Positions 34,591 to 43,231 of a DNA stretch of 64,000 nt are shown piece after piece. Every line of letters starts with the position of its first letter. Within the stretch, counting starts at the first letter, position 1. The notes beneath the pieces were generated by a model that searched no databases, was not told where the DNA came from, and was given only the letters and a program-made list of their open reading frames with translations. This DNA comes from G942493275 sp942493275 (GTDB lineage: Bacteria > Actinomycetota > Coriobacteriia > Anaerosomatales > PHET01), in assembly GCA_942493275.1 (NCBI GenBank), contig OW818687.1, positions 2,451,884 to 2,515,883 of the forward strand. Reading direction: 5' to 3'. The position numbers and the translations under genes are program-made.

Positions 34591-35595
34591 TCAGACGCTC
34601 GGGGACACCACGCCGATATCTCGGCCGAGCGCTCTGAGCCAGTACACCCAGAATCCCGGAATCTCACGCGCCACGAAGTACGGCGTCTTGGGAATCGGGC
34701 GCTGCGGTGGCGCAGGCACCGTGTACACGTTCATTCCCTCGGCGCCATACGCGAGCTTGATGCGTGGCAGATGATAGAACTGGCTGACGACGATCACCCG
34801 AGTCGCACCACGCTGGCCGAGAAGCGCGCACGTGTTTCGAACCGTCGAGTCGGTATCCATGCCCGCGCTGTCGCAGACGATGTCACCTTCCGGCACGCCC
34901 GCCGAGACCGCGTACGCCTTCATCGCCAGGGCTTCGTCAACTCCGCTGGCGCCAACTCCTCCCGACATGACCAGCAGGCCGACCTGGCCTGACCGGTGCA
35001 GACCGATCGCGCAATCGACGCGATCCTTCAACGACTGCGACAGCGCACCGTTTGCGTGAACCTTGGCGCCGAGAACGACCGCAGCCTGCGCCGGTCGCCG
35101 ATAAGACGTCGTCCCAAAGAAGGCGACCTGGGCCAGCGGAAAGGCAATGGCAAGGACCATCACCCAGCCAATGATCCCTCGCGTGAGGGCTCGCGTGTGC
35201 TCGGGTGCCTCGCCGAACGCGGCCAGGTAGGCGATTCCGGCGAGAGCGACACCTATCACCACCGACAGGGGAACGGACAGGCCGGGCTCGATCGCGCCAT
35301 CAGACCAGGCGCGGTAGAAGCCTACGACGTTGAAGGCGGCCGCGAGGGCCAGCATGGTGACGACTCCCGAGACGAGCCGACGCGACCGCGCCGTTGCGGG
35401 AGGCGACACAGCGAACGCGATAAGCGCAAGGGCGCCCAACAACGAGAGGAGCACCGCAGCCGGACGCTCGAGGAACCACAGGTCGAGCCACCAGGAGTCC
35501 TGACCGATTCCACCAAACGCGACCCCGATCGCATTCGCAAGCGCGAACCCACCGAGGAACAGCGCAGTGCCGCGTGCAACAACCCATCTGAGCAT
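34591..35595 (-). CDS. YdcF/SanA-like DUF218 membrane protein
   Basis: The C-terminal half (from about residue 175) is a DUF218 domain: AAVVLGAKVHANGALSQSL, DRVDCAIGLHRSG, LLVMSGG and VSQFYHLPR. This fold is found in SanA/ElyC/YdcF proteins linked to envelope integrity. The N-terminal part has about five hydrophobic segments. The ATG at 35595 follows GGGGGAG at seven bases; an upstream in-frame start lacks one. The 334-residue product is in the range of ElyC-like proteins with a membrane module. The enzymatic activity is not established for this family, so no substrate is assigned. Confidence 0.85.
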   Translation of the reverse strand: MLRWVVARGTALFLGGFALANAIGVAFGGIGQDSWWLDLWFLERPAAVLLSLLGALALIAFAVSPPATARSRRLVSGVVTMLALAAAFNVVGFYRAWSDGAIEPGLSVPLSVVIGVALAGIAYLAAFGEAPEHTRALTRGIIGWVMVLAIAFPLAQVAFFGTTSYRRPAQAAVVLGAKVHANGALSQSLKDRVDCAIGLHRSGQVGLLVMSGGVGASGVDEALAMKAYAVSAGVPEGDIVCDSAGMDTDSTVRNTCALLGQRGATRVIVVSQFYHLPRIKLAYGAEGMNVYTVPAPPQRPIPKTPYFVAREIPGFWVYWLRALGRDIGVVSPSV

Positions 35596-35735
35596 CCCGA
35601 CACTCCCCCTCTCGCACGACCCGTAGGCTCGATGGTAGATGCCGGCGATGCCGGGAGCGCCCACTGTCACCCGACCGTCATTCGGCCTCAGTGAGCATGG
35701 GTAGGAACGAAGAGGTGCCCAAGGAGGTGTTCGCG

Positions 35736-36689
35736 ATGAAGATCGGAATCGTCGGTGCCGGACTGGTGGGGGCGACCACCGCGTACTCGCTCGTCATGCG
35801 CGGGACCGTTCGCGAAGTCGTGCTGATCGATCGCGACGAGCGCCGGGCTGCGGCCGAGGCTGCCGACATAGGCCACGCGGTCCCGTTCGCGCATCCCGCT
35901 CAGGTTCTCGCCGGAGGATACGACGCGCTGGTCGGCGCCCACGCCGTCGTCGTCTCGGCAGGCGTGAGTCAGCGACCCGGCGAAAGCCGCATGGAGCTGC
36001 TCGGACGAAATGCCTGCGTGTTTCGAGACGTCATCCCGGCCGTACTTGAGCACGCGCCGAGCGCAGTGATCGTGGTCGCCACCAACCCCGTGGACGTCAT
36101 GACTCACGTCGCCGCGCAGATTGCCGCTGACGTGTCCGGCAGACGCGGTTGCGTCCTCGGCACGGGAACGACGCTCGACACGGCCCGCTTCCGCACGCTC
36201 ATCGCCAGCCACGTCGGCGTAGATGCGCAGCACGTGCACGCGTACGTGCTGGGCGAACATGGCGACAGCGAGGTGCTGGCCTGGTCTGCGGCCACAGTGG
36301 CAGGTATGCCTCTCGACGAGTTCTGCGCCACCCGCCGGGTTGAGTTCGGGGAGCCTGAGCACGCAGCGATCGACGACGCCGTCCGGCGAGCGGCCGAGCG
36401 GATCATCGAGGCGAAGGGTGCTACGTACTACGGAGTCGGCGCTGCGATAGCGCGAATCGTCGAGACGATACTCGGCAACCATCGGTCAGTGCTGAGCGTA
36501 TCCGCGCCCCACTACGAAGTCGCGGGTGTACCGGACGTGACCGTCTCGCTCCCCTGCCTGGTAGGTGGCTCAGGAGTGCTCGACGTGTTCGAGCCGGCGC
36601 TCGATCCGGCCGAGCTGATCGCCCTCGGGCACAGCGCACGGGCCGTGCGTGCGGCGATCGACGAGGTCGACGCGACGGCCTGCGCGTAG
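35736..36689 (+). CDS. ldh: L-lactate dehydrogenase
   Basis: NAD-dependent interconversion of pyruvate and lactate. The 317-residue product has the Rossmann motif GIVGAGLVGATTA, catalytic LGEHGDSE (His195 equivalent) and the substrate-binding arginine in TTLDTARFR. In the specificity loop, SQRPGESR, Gln79 takes the place that is Arg in malate dehydrogenases, so lactate dehydrogenase is favoured; R85 is the mobile-loop arginine. ATG at 35736 follows AAGGAGG with eight-base spacing. It stands alone on the plus strand, divergent from the DUF218 gene. Confidence 0.94.
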   Translation: MKIGIVGAGLVGATTAYSLVMRGTVREVVLIDRDERRAAAEAADIGHAVPFAHPAQVLAGGYDALVGAHAVVVSAGVSQRPGESRMELLGRNACVFRDVIPAVLEHAPSAVIVVATNPVDVMTHVAAQIAADVSGRRGCVLGTGTTLDTARFRTLIASHVGVDAQHVHAYVLGEHGDSEVLAWSAATVAGMPLDEFCATRRVEFGEPEHAAIDDAVRRAAERIIEAKGATYYGVGAAIARIVETILGNHRSVLSVSAPHYEVAGVPDVTVSLPCLVGGSGVLDVFEPALDPAELIALGHSARAVRAAIDEVDATACA

Positions 36690-36691
36690 CG

Positions 36692-36910
36692 TCAGCGTAG
36701 GAGCAGAGCGACCGCGATTCCGACGAACGCGGCAATCGTTCCCCATATGCGGTAGAAGGATACGAGCCGCCGATAGTGGTCCTTGTTGCGCGAGGCCAGT
36801 CGTGGATCTCCGGCGCGTACGATGACCGGGGCGACGAACCACCACGCCATCCCACCGATCATGAGCGCACCAAGCACGTACTGGACCCAGTAGACGTGGA
36901 CGTCCCCCAA
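36692..36910 (-). CDS. Small membrane protein, unknown function
   Basis: A 72-residue product with two hydrophobic segments (VQYVLGALMIGGMAWWFVAP and IWGTIAAFVGIAVALLL) joined by a basic loop, predicted to be an integral membrane hairpin. The start is TTG at 36910 behind GGGGGGATCAC. It converges on ldh with only two bases between stops. I do not recognise a family; the hydrophobicity pattern and the ribosome site support coding. Confidence 0.6.
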   Translation of the reverse strand: MGDVHVYWVQYVLGALMIGGMAWWFVAPVIVRAGDPRLASRNKDHYRRLVSFYRIWGTIAAFVGIAVALLLR

Positions 36911-36983
36911 GTGATCCCCCCGGATCGAGTTGAACCGGCGCCCCCGCGCCCGTTCTATCGATTTGAGATTCTAGCAGATACAA

Positions 36984-37012
36984 AGACGCCCACCGCAATG
37001 AGGTGGGCGTCT
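36984..37012 (-). terminator. Terminator after tRNA-Ala
   Basis: An 11-bp perfect stem (AGACGCCCACC / GGTGGGCGTCT) with a 7-base loop, 14 bases past the tRNA CCA end and followed on the minus strand by TTTGTAT. Confidence 0.8.
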
Positions 37013-37025
37013 CTTGGTATTCATT

Positions 37026-37101
37026 TGGTGGAGCCAAGGGGGATCGAACCCCTGACCTCTTGGCTGCCAGCCAAGCGCTCTCCCAGCTGAGCTATGGCCC
37101 C
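37026..37101 (-). tRNA. tRNA-Ala (anticodon GGC)
   Basis: A complete cloverleaf of 76 nt including an encoded CCA. The acceptor GGGGCCA pairs with TGGCTCC (one G-U), the D arm reads GCTCAGCTGGGAGAGC, and the anticodon stem CTTGG/CCAAG carries the loop CTGGCAG. The anticodon GGC reads GCC/GCU alanine codons. The T arm contains GGTTCGATCC. It is transcribed alone between its own promoter and terminator. Confidence 0.97.
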
Positions 37102-37135
37102 ACTTCTGGGTGCCGCTAAGAGAGCGGCGAGCGTT

Positions 37136-37163
37136 AGTTTACCAGCGAGGTAGGCGGTGTCAA
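37136..37163 (-). promoter_or_regulatory. Promoter of tRNA-Ala
   Basis: On the minus strand a perfect -35 TTGACA and a -10 TAAACT are separated by 16 bases. The predicted start is about 28 bases before the tRNA 5' end. A 6-bp hairpin (GCCGCT/AGCGGC, 37112-37128) lies in the transcribed leader and may guide 5' processing or end the upstream eamA transcript. Confidence 0.85.
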
Positions 37164-37189
37164 GCCAACTCCCGGGGCGAGTTTGCGTC

Positions 37190-38137
37190 CTACTCGCCGC
37201 GACCGTCGGGTAGCTCCACCACGGGCACCGAGGGCCCCTCGAGCGCCGCCTCAATCACGACGTGCTCCTCGGCGGATGCGCGCGCCCCGGCCACCTCGGC
37301 TGCAATCATGCCTACGAGGATCAGTGCAGCGCCCACCAGCCCGCTCACTCCAAGAGCCTCACCGGCGAGCCAGCCGAAGAACCCGCCAAACGCCGGCTCC
37401 GAAATCAGGATCAGCGCTGTACGCGCGGGTGGGATGTGACGCTGCGCGTACGTCTGCACCGCGAAGGCGACGGCTGATGCAAGGACTCCGGTCACGAGCA
37501 GCGCCACCCAGACCTCGGAGGTCGTCGGAAGGGCGAAGGGCTCGATCGCCAGCGCGATTGCGCCGCACACGACAGCGGTGGTGAGCAGCTGCACCAGCGT
37601 GAGCGCCAGCGGATCGTGACGCTTTCCTATCCCACCGAGCACGATGATGTGCGCCGAGTAGGCCACCGCGCACAGCAGCACGCGCGTGTCGCCTGCATTC
37701 CACCCACCCGTCGAGGCCCCCGACAGCAGCCACAGCCCGAGCACCGCCGCGGCGACCCCGAACAGAGTCGCGCGCCGAGGCATGCTGCGGAGAATGACCG
37801 CCTGCATGGCGGGCGTGATCACGACGAACATCCCGGTGATGAATGCGGCCTTGCTCGCCGTCGTGCCCTGCAGTCCCCATGTTTGGAACACGTATCCCGC
37901 GCACAACAGGCCGCCTGCAATGAGTCCGACACCCCAGGTGCGGGCGTCGAGCAGTCGCACTGCGCGAGGGAACAGCAGCAGGAACGCCACGACCGCTATC
38001 GCGAACCTCAGGCCCAGAAAAGAGAAGAGCGGGTAACTCTCCACCGCGTCCTTGACCATCACGAACGTGGCGCCCCACACAACCGCTACGCCGATGAGAG
38101 CGAACTGTATCCAGTAGCGCTTCAGAGCCGACCTCAC
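37190..38137 (-). CDS. EamA/DMT-family transporter
   Basis: Drug/metabolite transporter superfamily permease. The 315-residue product has about ten hydrophobic segments in two EamA repeats: FALIGVAVVWGATFVMVKDA opens the first, and ILISEPAFGGFFGWLAGEAL is characteristic of the second. An acidic cytoplasmic tail follows. The start is GTG at 38137, overlapping the rsfS stop by four bases (GTGA). Substrate cannot be predicted; its place at the end of the proBA-nadD-rsfS operon does not suggest one. Confidence 0.9.
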   Translation of the reverse strand: MRSALKRYWIQFALIGVAVVWGATFVMVKDAVESYPLFSFLGLRFAIAVVAFLLLFPRAVRLLDARTWGVGLIAGGLLCAGYVFQTWGLQGTTASKAAFITGMFVVITPAMQAVILRSMPRRATLFGVAAAVLGLWLLSGASTGGWNAGDTRVLLCAVAYSAHIIVLGGIGKRHDPLALTLVQLLTTAVVCGAIALAIEPFALPTTSEVWVALLVTGVLASAVAFAVQTYAQRHIPPARTALILISEPAFGGFFGWLAGEALGVSGLVGAALILVGMIAAEVAGARASAEEHVVIEAALEGPSVPVVELPDGRGE

Positions 38138-38532
38138 GAAGAGGGGTTCTCGGCAGACGGCGTGGCCTGTGTTTGGGTCACCTCGGCGGGCAGCGCGAGT
38201 CTGGGAGCATCGCCCCAGAGCTTCTCGAGCCGGTAGAAGTCGCGCTCCTCGGGCTGGAACACGTGAATGACGAGGTCTCCGAAGTCGAGCAGCAGCCACT
38301 TGCCCTCATCGGCCCCTTCTCGGCCGATGGGCTTGATGCCGCCCTTCTCGCGAAGCTGGTCCTCGATCTCGTCGGCGATCACACGTACCTGACGGTCGTT
38401 TCGCCCCGTGCAGATGACGAAGTAGTCGGTGACGACGAGCAGTTCATGCACGTCGATTGCGATGATGTCTTCGGCCTTCTTGTCACTTGCGGCGATCGCC
38501 GCGATCTCGGCCCACTCCTGCGATGACTTCAC
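38134..38532 (-). CDS. rsfS: Ribosome silencing factor RsfS
   Basis: Binds uL14 on the 50S subunit and blocks subunit joining in poor nutrient conditions. The 132-residue product has the core DVHELLVVTDYFVICTGRN, RVIADEIEDQL and GKWLLLDFGDLVIHVFQPEE, then a short low-complexity tail. GTG at 38532 with AGGAGG six bases upstream overlaps the previous stop by four bases. Confidence 0.97.
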   Translation of the reverse strand: MKSSQEWAEIAAIAASDKKAEDIIAIDVHELLVVTDYFVICTGRNDRQVRVIADEIEDQLREKGGIKPIGREGADEGKWLLLDFGDLVIHVFQPEERDFYRLEKLWGDAPRLALPAEVTQTQATPSAENPSS

Positions 38533-39647
38533 TCGTTTCCTCCTGTTGTGCCGCTCGACTGCGGCTTGTAGTCCTTGCCGACGATGACGATTACGTCGGT
38601 CACCGTCGCTTCAGCGGGCTTGACGGTCACCTCACCCACGCCGAGAACATCTCTGACCTTGTCACCGAGGGCCTTGTCGCCATCGGTCACAGTGATCAGT
38701 GTGGTCTTGTAGTCGAACCGATCCGCGTTCTTGGTATCCACGACGCGGAACCCGGCCCTGATGAGCTCCTGGGCCGCCTCACCCGCTATCCCGGGCATTC
38801 CCGCGCCGTTGTAGACGATCACCCGTGTCGCCTGAGCGGCCTCCGAGGGGTCGACCCCCCACCATTGCTGCAGCAGGTCGGCGATGGCTTCTCGCTGAGG
38901 CTCGAAGTAGGTCTGGTCTCCCAGCTTGATGGGCTTGACGGGCATGGGCACCAGCGCCACGTTCTTCTGCGGTATTCCGGCGATCTCCTTGGCGAGCACC
39001 GCCAGCTGGTCCTCGGTGAGGTTCGATTCTGTCACCTTGCCCGAAACCGCCGAGAGATCCTGGCTCTGCACGGTGTCACGATATGCCTCCGCCGGAACAG
39101 CCACGTACGAATCGAACGGTACCGTGAAGTAATTGCTGATTGCGGCGAGCGAAGTTTCAGGCCCCGCAGGCCAACTCTCCCCCATGCGTTCGAAACCCTG
39201 TCCCGGGACTTCGATGAAGGCGCCGTCGGGGACAGCAATGCCGAATATCTGGCTGTTCTCACGGTCCACCCGAACGGCCAGAAACCCTACCGCGCGGTCT
39301 CCCTCAAGCCCGACGATCAGCAGGTTCTCCTTGGCACGCTCACTGCGCTCGGCTTGCGCGTCGGTCTGTGAGGTGCGCTGGGCGTTCCACCTGACGAAGG
39401 AGTTCACGCCCGTTGCGATCAACAGCAGAACCAGCGCCGAAAAGCCGAGAACGGCAAGCGCCTGCACCACGACGATGACGAAGTTCCTGAATCCGCGCCC
39501 GGTACGGTCGAGGGCGGCGGCCATCTTGAATCGGCGCTCCGCGGATTTCGCCGAGCGCACGATCTTCGAACCCCGACGGGTGGATCGATACCCCGACGGC
39601 GATTCCGGCGCCTGCGGACCCTTGAATCGACGCGGCTCCTCAGTCAT
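38529..39647 (-). CDS. LCP-like / LytR C-terminal domain membrane protein
   Basis: The 372-residue product has a basic cytoplasmic N-terminus (1-52), one transmembrane segment (VIVVVQALAVLGFSALVLLL), a divergent LytR-CpsA-Psr-like domain and a C-terminal LytR_C domain (VIVYNGAGMPGIAGEAAQEL, then AGFRVVDTKNAD). The LCP-like part retains the fold pattern (NLLIVGLEG, FGIAVPDGAFIEVPGQG, LAAISNYFTVPFDSYVAV). It lacks the catalytic acidic/Arg residues of true LCP ligases, where PRD(T) is expected but VPDG is found. It is therefore probably not an active glycopolymer ligase. It sits between yqeK and rsfS with four-base overlaps on both sides, a common place for such genes in Actinobacteria. Confidence 0.82.
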   Translation of the reverse strand: MTEEPRRFKGPQAPESPSGYRSTRRGSKIVRSAKSAERRFKMAAALDRTGRGFRNFVIVVVQALAVLGFSALVLLLIATGVNSFVRWNAQRTSQTDAQAERSERAKENLLIVGLEGDRAVGFLAVRVDRENSQIFGIAVPDGAFIEVPGQGFERMGESWPAGPETSLAAISNYFTVPFDSYVAVPAEAYRDTVQSQDLSAVSGKVTESNLTEDQLAVLAKEIAGIPQKNVALVPMPVKPIKLGDQTYFEPQREAIADLLQQWWGVDPSEAAQATRVIVYNGAGMPGIAGEAAQELIRAGFRVVDTKNADRFDYKTTLITVTDGDKALGDKVRDVLGVGEVTVKPAEATVTDVIVIVGKDYKPQSSGTTGGNE

Positions 39648-40222
39648 CGGCGTTCACCGCCGACCAGTCCGTTCCACACCGACACGGTGTCCGGGTGCAG
39701 GCGCTTGCGAGAGCGGATCAGGTGTAGCAGCGAGTGCTGGTAAGCGAGCAGGAACAGATCATCGAGCGAGACCTCGCCAACGGCTTCGCGGATGTCGTTG
39801 ACGCCGGGAAAGCGCCGTGTGGGCTCGATCATGTCAGCCACATAGACGACCTTGTCCAGGTCACCCATATCGTGCGATCCGACGGTGTGCGCCTCGATTG
39901 CCCTCAGTACCGCAGGATCGATCTCCGAGAACCGCTCCCGCACCGCGGCGGCACCGGTATACGCGTGCAGAAGATACGGGACCGCCTGGTCCACATCGGT
40001 CACAAGCACTCCCGCGCCACGTGCGCGCTCGGGCAGGAGCGACTGGTCGACCTCTCGGTCCCAGTCGTGAAGGAGCCCGGCGAGCTTCGCCTGTTCGGCA
40101 TCCACGAAGTAGATGAGTGCGAGGGCCTCAGCGGTCTCGGCGACGCGTACGCTATGTGCGAGCGCCTGCTCGCCCAATCGGGCCTGAAGCGCGACGAGCG
40201 CCTCGTCGTAGCCGACACTCAT
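39644..40222 (-). CDS. yqeK: YqeK-type HD hydrolase (Ap4A hydrolase family)
   Basis: YqeK proteins hydrolyse diadenosine tetraphosphate symmetrically to two ADP. The 192-residue product has LAHSVRVAETAEALA and the HD dyad in LAGLLHDWDRE, then LRAIEAHTVG and VVYVADMIEPTRRFPGV, all typical of the family. ATG at 40222 overlaps the nadD stop by four bases. An upstream open frame to 40501 is out-of-frame nadD sequence. The nadD-yqeK pairing is near-universal in Gram-positives. Confidence 0.94.
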   Translation of the reverse strand: MSVGYDEALVALQARLGEQALAHSVRVAETAEALALIYFVDAEQAKLAGLLHDWDREVDQSLLPERARGAGVLVTDVDQAVPYLLHAYTGAAAVRERFSEIDPAVLRAIEAHTVGSHDMGDLDKVVYVADMIEPTRRFPGVNDIREAVGEVSLDDLFLLAYQHSLLHLIRSRKRLHPDTVSVWNGLVGGERR

Positions 40223-40842
40223 GCCGTCCCGACTCCCCGGTACAGTCCGTTCTTTTCGATGTAGGCGACCACAGGCTCGGGCGTGAGGTATCGGATCGGC
40301 CTTCTCTCGGCGACTCGTGCGCGGAGGTCGGTCGACGAGATCGCGAGCGCGGGGACCTCGATGTACTCGATCTTGAAGGCAGTGGCGTCGCGCTCGTGTG
40401 CATTCCGAGCCGCCTCGAGGTCGTAGCCGGGACGGGTCGCGGCGATGAACGTCGCGAGATCGGCGACCTTCTCGGCTTCCTTCCAGCTGACGATCTCCCA
40501 CATCGCGTCGGCGCCCGTGATGAAGAAGAGTTCAGCGGACGGACCGTACTCATCGTGGAGTTGGGAGAGTGTGTCCACCGTGTAGGTGAGGCCCGGGCGG
40601 TCGACTTCCATGCGGGACACGGCGAAGTCAGGGTTGGTCGCGGTGGCGAGCACCGTCATCAGGTAGCGGTCCTCGGAAGGCGTGACCCGCTGCTCGGTCT
40701 TGAATGCCGGCAAGCCCGTGGGCATGAAGAGAACCCGGTCCAGGTTGAACTGGACCAAGGCCTCCTCTGCGGTCACGAGGTGGCCGAAGTGGATGGGATC
40801 GAACGTCCCACCCATGATCCCGAGTCGGGTGCCGGCTCTCAC
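40219..40842 (-). CDS. nadD: Nicotinate-nucleotide adenylyltransferase
   Basis: Makes deamido-NAD from NaMN and ATP. The 207-residue product has the nucleotidyltransferase signature GIMGGTFDPIHFGHLV at the N-terminus and ISSTDLRARV near the C-terminus. The start is GTG at 40842, overlapping the proA stop by four bases (GTGA). Confidence 0.97.
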   Translation of the reverse strand: MRAGTRLGIMGGTFDPIHFGHLVTAEEALVQFNLDRVLFMPTGLPAFKTEQRVTPSEDRYLMTVLATATNPDFAVSRMEVDRPGLTYTVDTLSQLHDEYGPSAELFFITGADAMWEIVSWKEAEKVADLATFIAATRPGYDLEAARNAHERDATAFKIEYIEVPALAISSTDLRARVAERRPIRYLTPEPVVAYIEKNGLYRGVGTA

Positions 40843-42092
40843 TCTCGGATCTGCCCGTCCCCCATCAGCATGTACTTGGTCGACGTCAGCGCCGCCAGGC
40901 CCATGGGCCCGCGCGCGTGAAGCTTCTGAGTCGAGATGCCGATCTCGGCTCCCAGACCGAACTCGCCGCCATCCGTGAAGCGCGTGGACGCGTTGACGTA
41001 GACAGCGGCCGCATCCACCTCGTTCAGGAACCGGCGCGCGGCGTTGTAGTCGCCGGTGATGATCGCCTCGGAATGCTTGGTGCCATAGGTGTTGATGTGA
41101 GTGATCGCCTCATCGAGTCCCGAGACGACCTTCACGCTCATCTTCAGCTCGTGGTACTCGGTGCCCCAGTCCTCCTCGGAGGCGGGCTCGATCCTCATGA
41201 CAGCTCCGAGCGAACGAGCCTTCTCGTCCGCGTACATGGTGACGCCGTTGGACTCGAGCTCCTTGAGGATGACGGGGAGCACCCGCTCATACACCGCCTC
41301 GTCAACGAGGAGCGACTCGGCGGCGTTGCACACGCTCGGCCGCTGGCACTTGGCGTTGACGACGATGCGGCGGGCCATCTCGGCGTCCGCCGCCTCGTGG
41401 ATGTAGACGTGACAGTTGCCGACACCCGTCTCAATGACGGGAACCTTCGCGTTCTCAACCACGCTCTTGATGAGCCCGGCGCCGCCTCGCGGGATGAGCA
41501 CATCGACGTAGCCGTGCAGCCCCATGAGCTCCTCGGCGGCCGAGTGGTCTGTCGTCTCGATGCACTGGATGCAGCCATCGGGCATGCCGGCGCCGATGGC
41601 GGCTTCAGCCAGAACACGAGTGAGTATCAGGTTCGACTGGTGAGCCAGCGAGCCCCCGCGCAAGATGACGGCGTTGCCCGTCTTGAGGCACAGGCCGGCC
41701 GCGTCAGCGGTGACGTTGGGACGCGCCTCGTAGATCATGCCGACGACGCCCAGCGGTACACGCAGTTTGCGCAGCTCGATGCCGTTGGGAAGCGTGTGTC
41801 CCTCAATGACCTCGCCGATAGGATCTGGCAGCAGCGAGAGCCCCTTGAGCGCCTCGGACATCGACTTAAGACGCACGGGGTTGAGCTCGAGCCTGTCGAG
41901 TATCCCTGAGGGAGTCCCCTTCGCCCGCGCGGCATCCAGATCAACCCGGTTCGCGGCGAGGATCTCGTCCTGCTTAGCGGTGAGCGCGTGCGCCATGATA
42001 AGGAGTGCGCGGTTGCGCTGCTCGGTGGACGTGATCGCGAGCCTGGTAGCCGCGCCTCGTGCACGCTGAGCCAGGTGAAGGACCTCTGACAT
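40839..42092 (-). CDS. proA: Gamma-glutamyl phosphate reductase
   Basis: Second step of proline synthesis: NADPH reduction of glutamyl 5-phosphate to the semialdehyde. The 417-residue aldehyde-dehydrogenase-like product has VGMIYEARPNVTADAAGLCL, the catalytic cysteine in AKCQRPSVCNAAE and EFGLGAEIGISTQKLHARGP. ATG at 42092 follows AAGGAG nine bases upstream. It lies 35 bases after proB. Confidence 0.97.
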   Translation of the reverse strand: MSEVLHLAQRARGAATRLAITSTEQRNRALLIMAHALTAKQDEILAANRVDLDAARAKGTPSGILDRLELNPVRLKSMSEALKGLSLLPDPIGEVIEGHTLPNGIELRKLRVPLGVVGMIYEARPNVTADAAGLCLKTGNAVILRGGSLAHQSNLILTRVLAEAAIGAGMPDGCIQCIETTDHSAAEELMGLHGYVDVLIPRGGAGLIKSVVENAKVPVIETGVGNCHVYIHEAADAEMARRIVVNAKCQRPSVCNAAESLLVDEAVYERVLPVILKELESNGVTMYADEKARSLGAVMRIEPASEEDWGTEYHELKMSVKVVSGLDEAITHINTYGTKHSEAIITGDYNAARRFLNEVDAAAVYVNASTRFTDGGEFGLGAEIGISTQKLHARGPMGLAALTSTKYMLMGDGQIRE

Positions 42093-42127
42093 CGGTGACG
42101 CTCCTTCCGCCCCTTCGGGGCTCGAGT

Positions 42128-43231
42128 TCACAGGATCGCGAGCCTGTCGCGGTGCACGACCTCTTTGCCTGCCATCGGGGGATACGCCTCGGCGATGGCG
42201 GGCGACTTCATGCCCATCACGCGCTCGATATCCGCGGCCCCGAGTTCTGTCAGTCCACGTGCGAGAACGACGCCGGAACGGTCCTTCAATACTACCGCAT
42301 CACCGGCATTGAAGCCGCCGCTCACGCCCACAACGCCAGCGGGCAGAAGCGACGTGCCGCGCTCCAGAATGGCTTGCTTGGCGCCGTCGTCGACGATGAT
42401 CTCGCCTGCAGGGCGTCTGCCCAGCGCGATCCAGAGCTTGCGCGCACCCATCGACCCCGCCCCCGGCGTGAAGACGGTGCCGCACGGGCGTCCCTCCGCG
42501 GCGTCGGCGATGACCTGCGGCCTTCTGCCGTCGCACACGATCATCTCGATGCCGGCCTTCATGAGCACACGGGCGGCCTCAACCTTGGTGGCCATGCCAC
42601 CGCTGCCCGCGTCCGTACCGGCTCCTCCCGCCGCTGCGACGAGGTCGTCGGTGAGCTCCTCGACCTGCTCGAGCAGCCGGGCCTCGGCGCTGACGCGAGG
42701 ATCGGCGTCGTAGAGCCCCTCGATGTCGGAGAGCACGACGACGAGATCAGCTCCGACCATCGTGGCGACAAGTGCGGCCAGCGTATCGTTGTCACCAAAG
42801 CGGATCTCGTCGACGGCGACGGTGTCGTTCTCGTTGACGAGCGGCACAACGCCCAGCGAGAGCAGGCGCTCAAACGTGTCGCGAGCATGCAGATACGCCT
42901 CGCGGTGTCCCGTATCGTGCCGCGTGAGCAGCACCTGACCCACGGCCACGCCGTGTGCGGAGAACTGCTCGGAATAGGCCTGAAGGAGTGCCACCTGACC
43001 CACGGCGGCCGATGCCTGCAGCGATGGCATGTCGGTGGGGCGGACGGCAATTCCGAGCCGCTCCAGCCCCGCCGAGATCGCGCCGCTGGTAACGATGAGC
43101 GGGGTGTGACCGGCATCTCTCAGAGCGCAGACCTGGCTCACGAGTTCAGTGAGGTATCCGATGTCGAGCCCGCCATCGGCGGCTGACAGTGTGGACGACC
43201 CCACCTTGATGACGATCCGGCGACCGCTCAC
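42128..43231 (-). CDS. proB: Glutamate 5-kinase
   Basis: First step of proline synthesis, phosphorylating glutamate; normally feedback-inhibited by proline. The 367-residue product has the amino-acid kinase domain (RIVIKVGSSTLS, VTSGAISAG, PLVNENDTVAVDEIRFGDND, GSGGMATKVEAA). A C-terminal PUA domain follows (AGVVGVSGGFNAGDAVVL). I chose GTG at 43231, which overlaps the obgE stop by four bases (GTGA) and has GAGGAG upstream. A GTG four codons earlier is possible. Confidence 0.97.
   Translation of the reverse strand: MSGRRIVIKVGSSTLSAADGGLDIGYLTELVSQVCALRDAGHTPLIVTSGAISAGLERLGIAVRPTDMPSLQASAAVGQVALLQAYSEQFSAHGVAVGQVLLTRHDTGHREAYLHARDTFERLLSLGVVPLVNENDTVAVDEIRFGDNDTLAALVATMVGADLVVVLSDIEGLYDADPRVSAEARLLEQVEELTDDLVAAAGGAGTDAGSGGMATKVEAARVLMKAGIEMIVCDGRRPQVIADAAEGRPCGTVFTPGAGSMGARKLWIALGRRPAGEIIVDDGAKQAILERGTSLLPAGVVGVSGGFNAGDAVVLKDRSGVVLARGLTELGAADIERVMGMKSPAIAEAYPPMAGKEVVHRDRLAIL

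Noticed and set aside
35736..36689. Malate dehydrogenase instead of lactate dehydrogenase
   Set aside because: The specificity-loop residue is Gln (SQRPGESR), typical of lactate dehydrogenase; malate dehydrogenases have Arg at this place.
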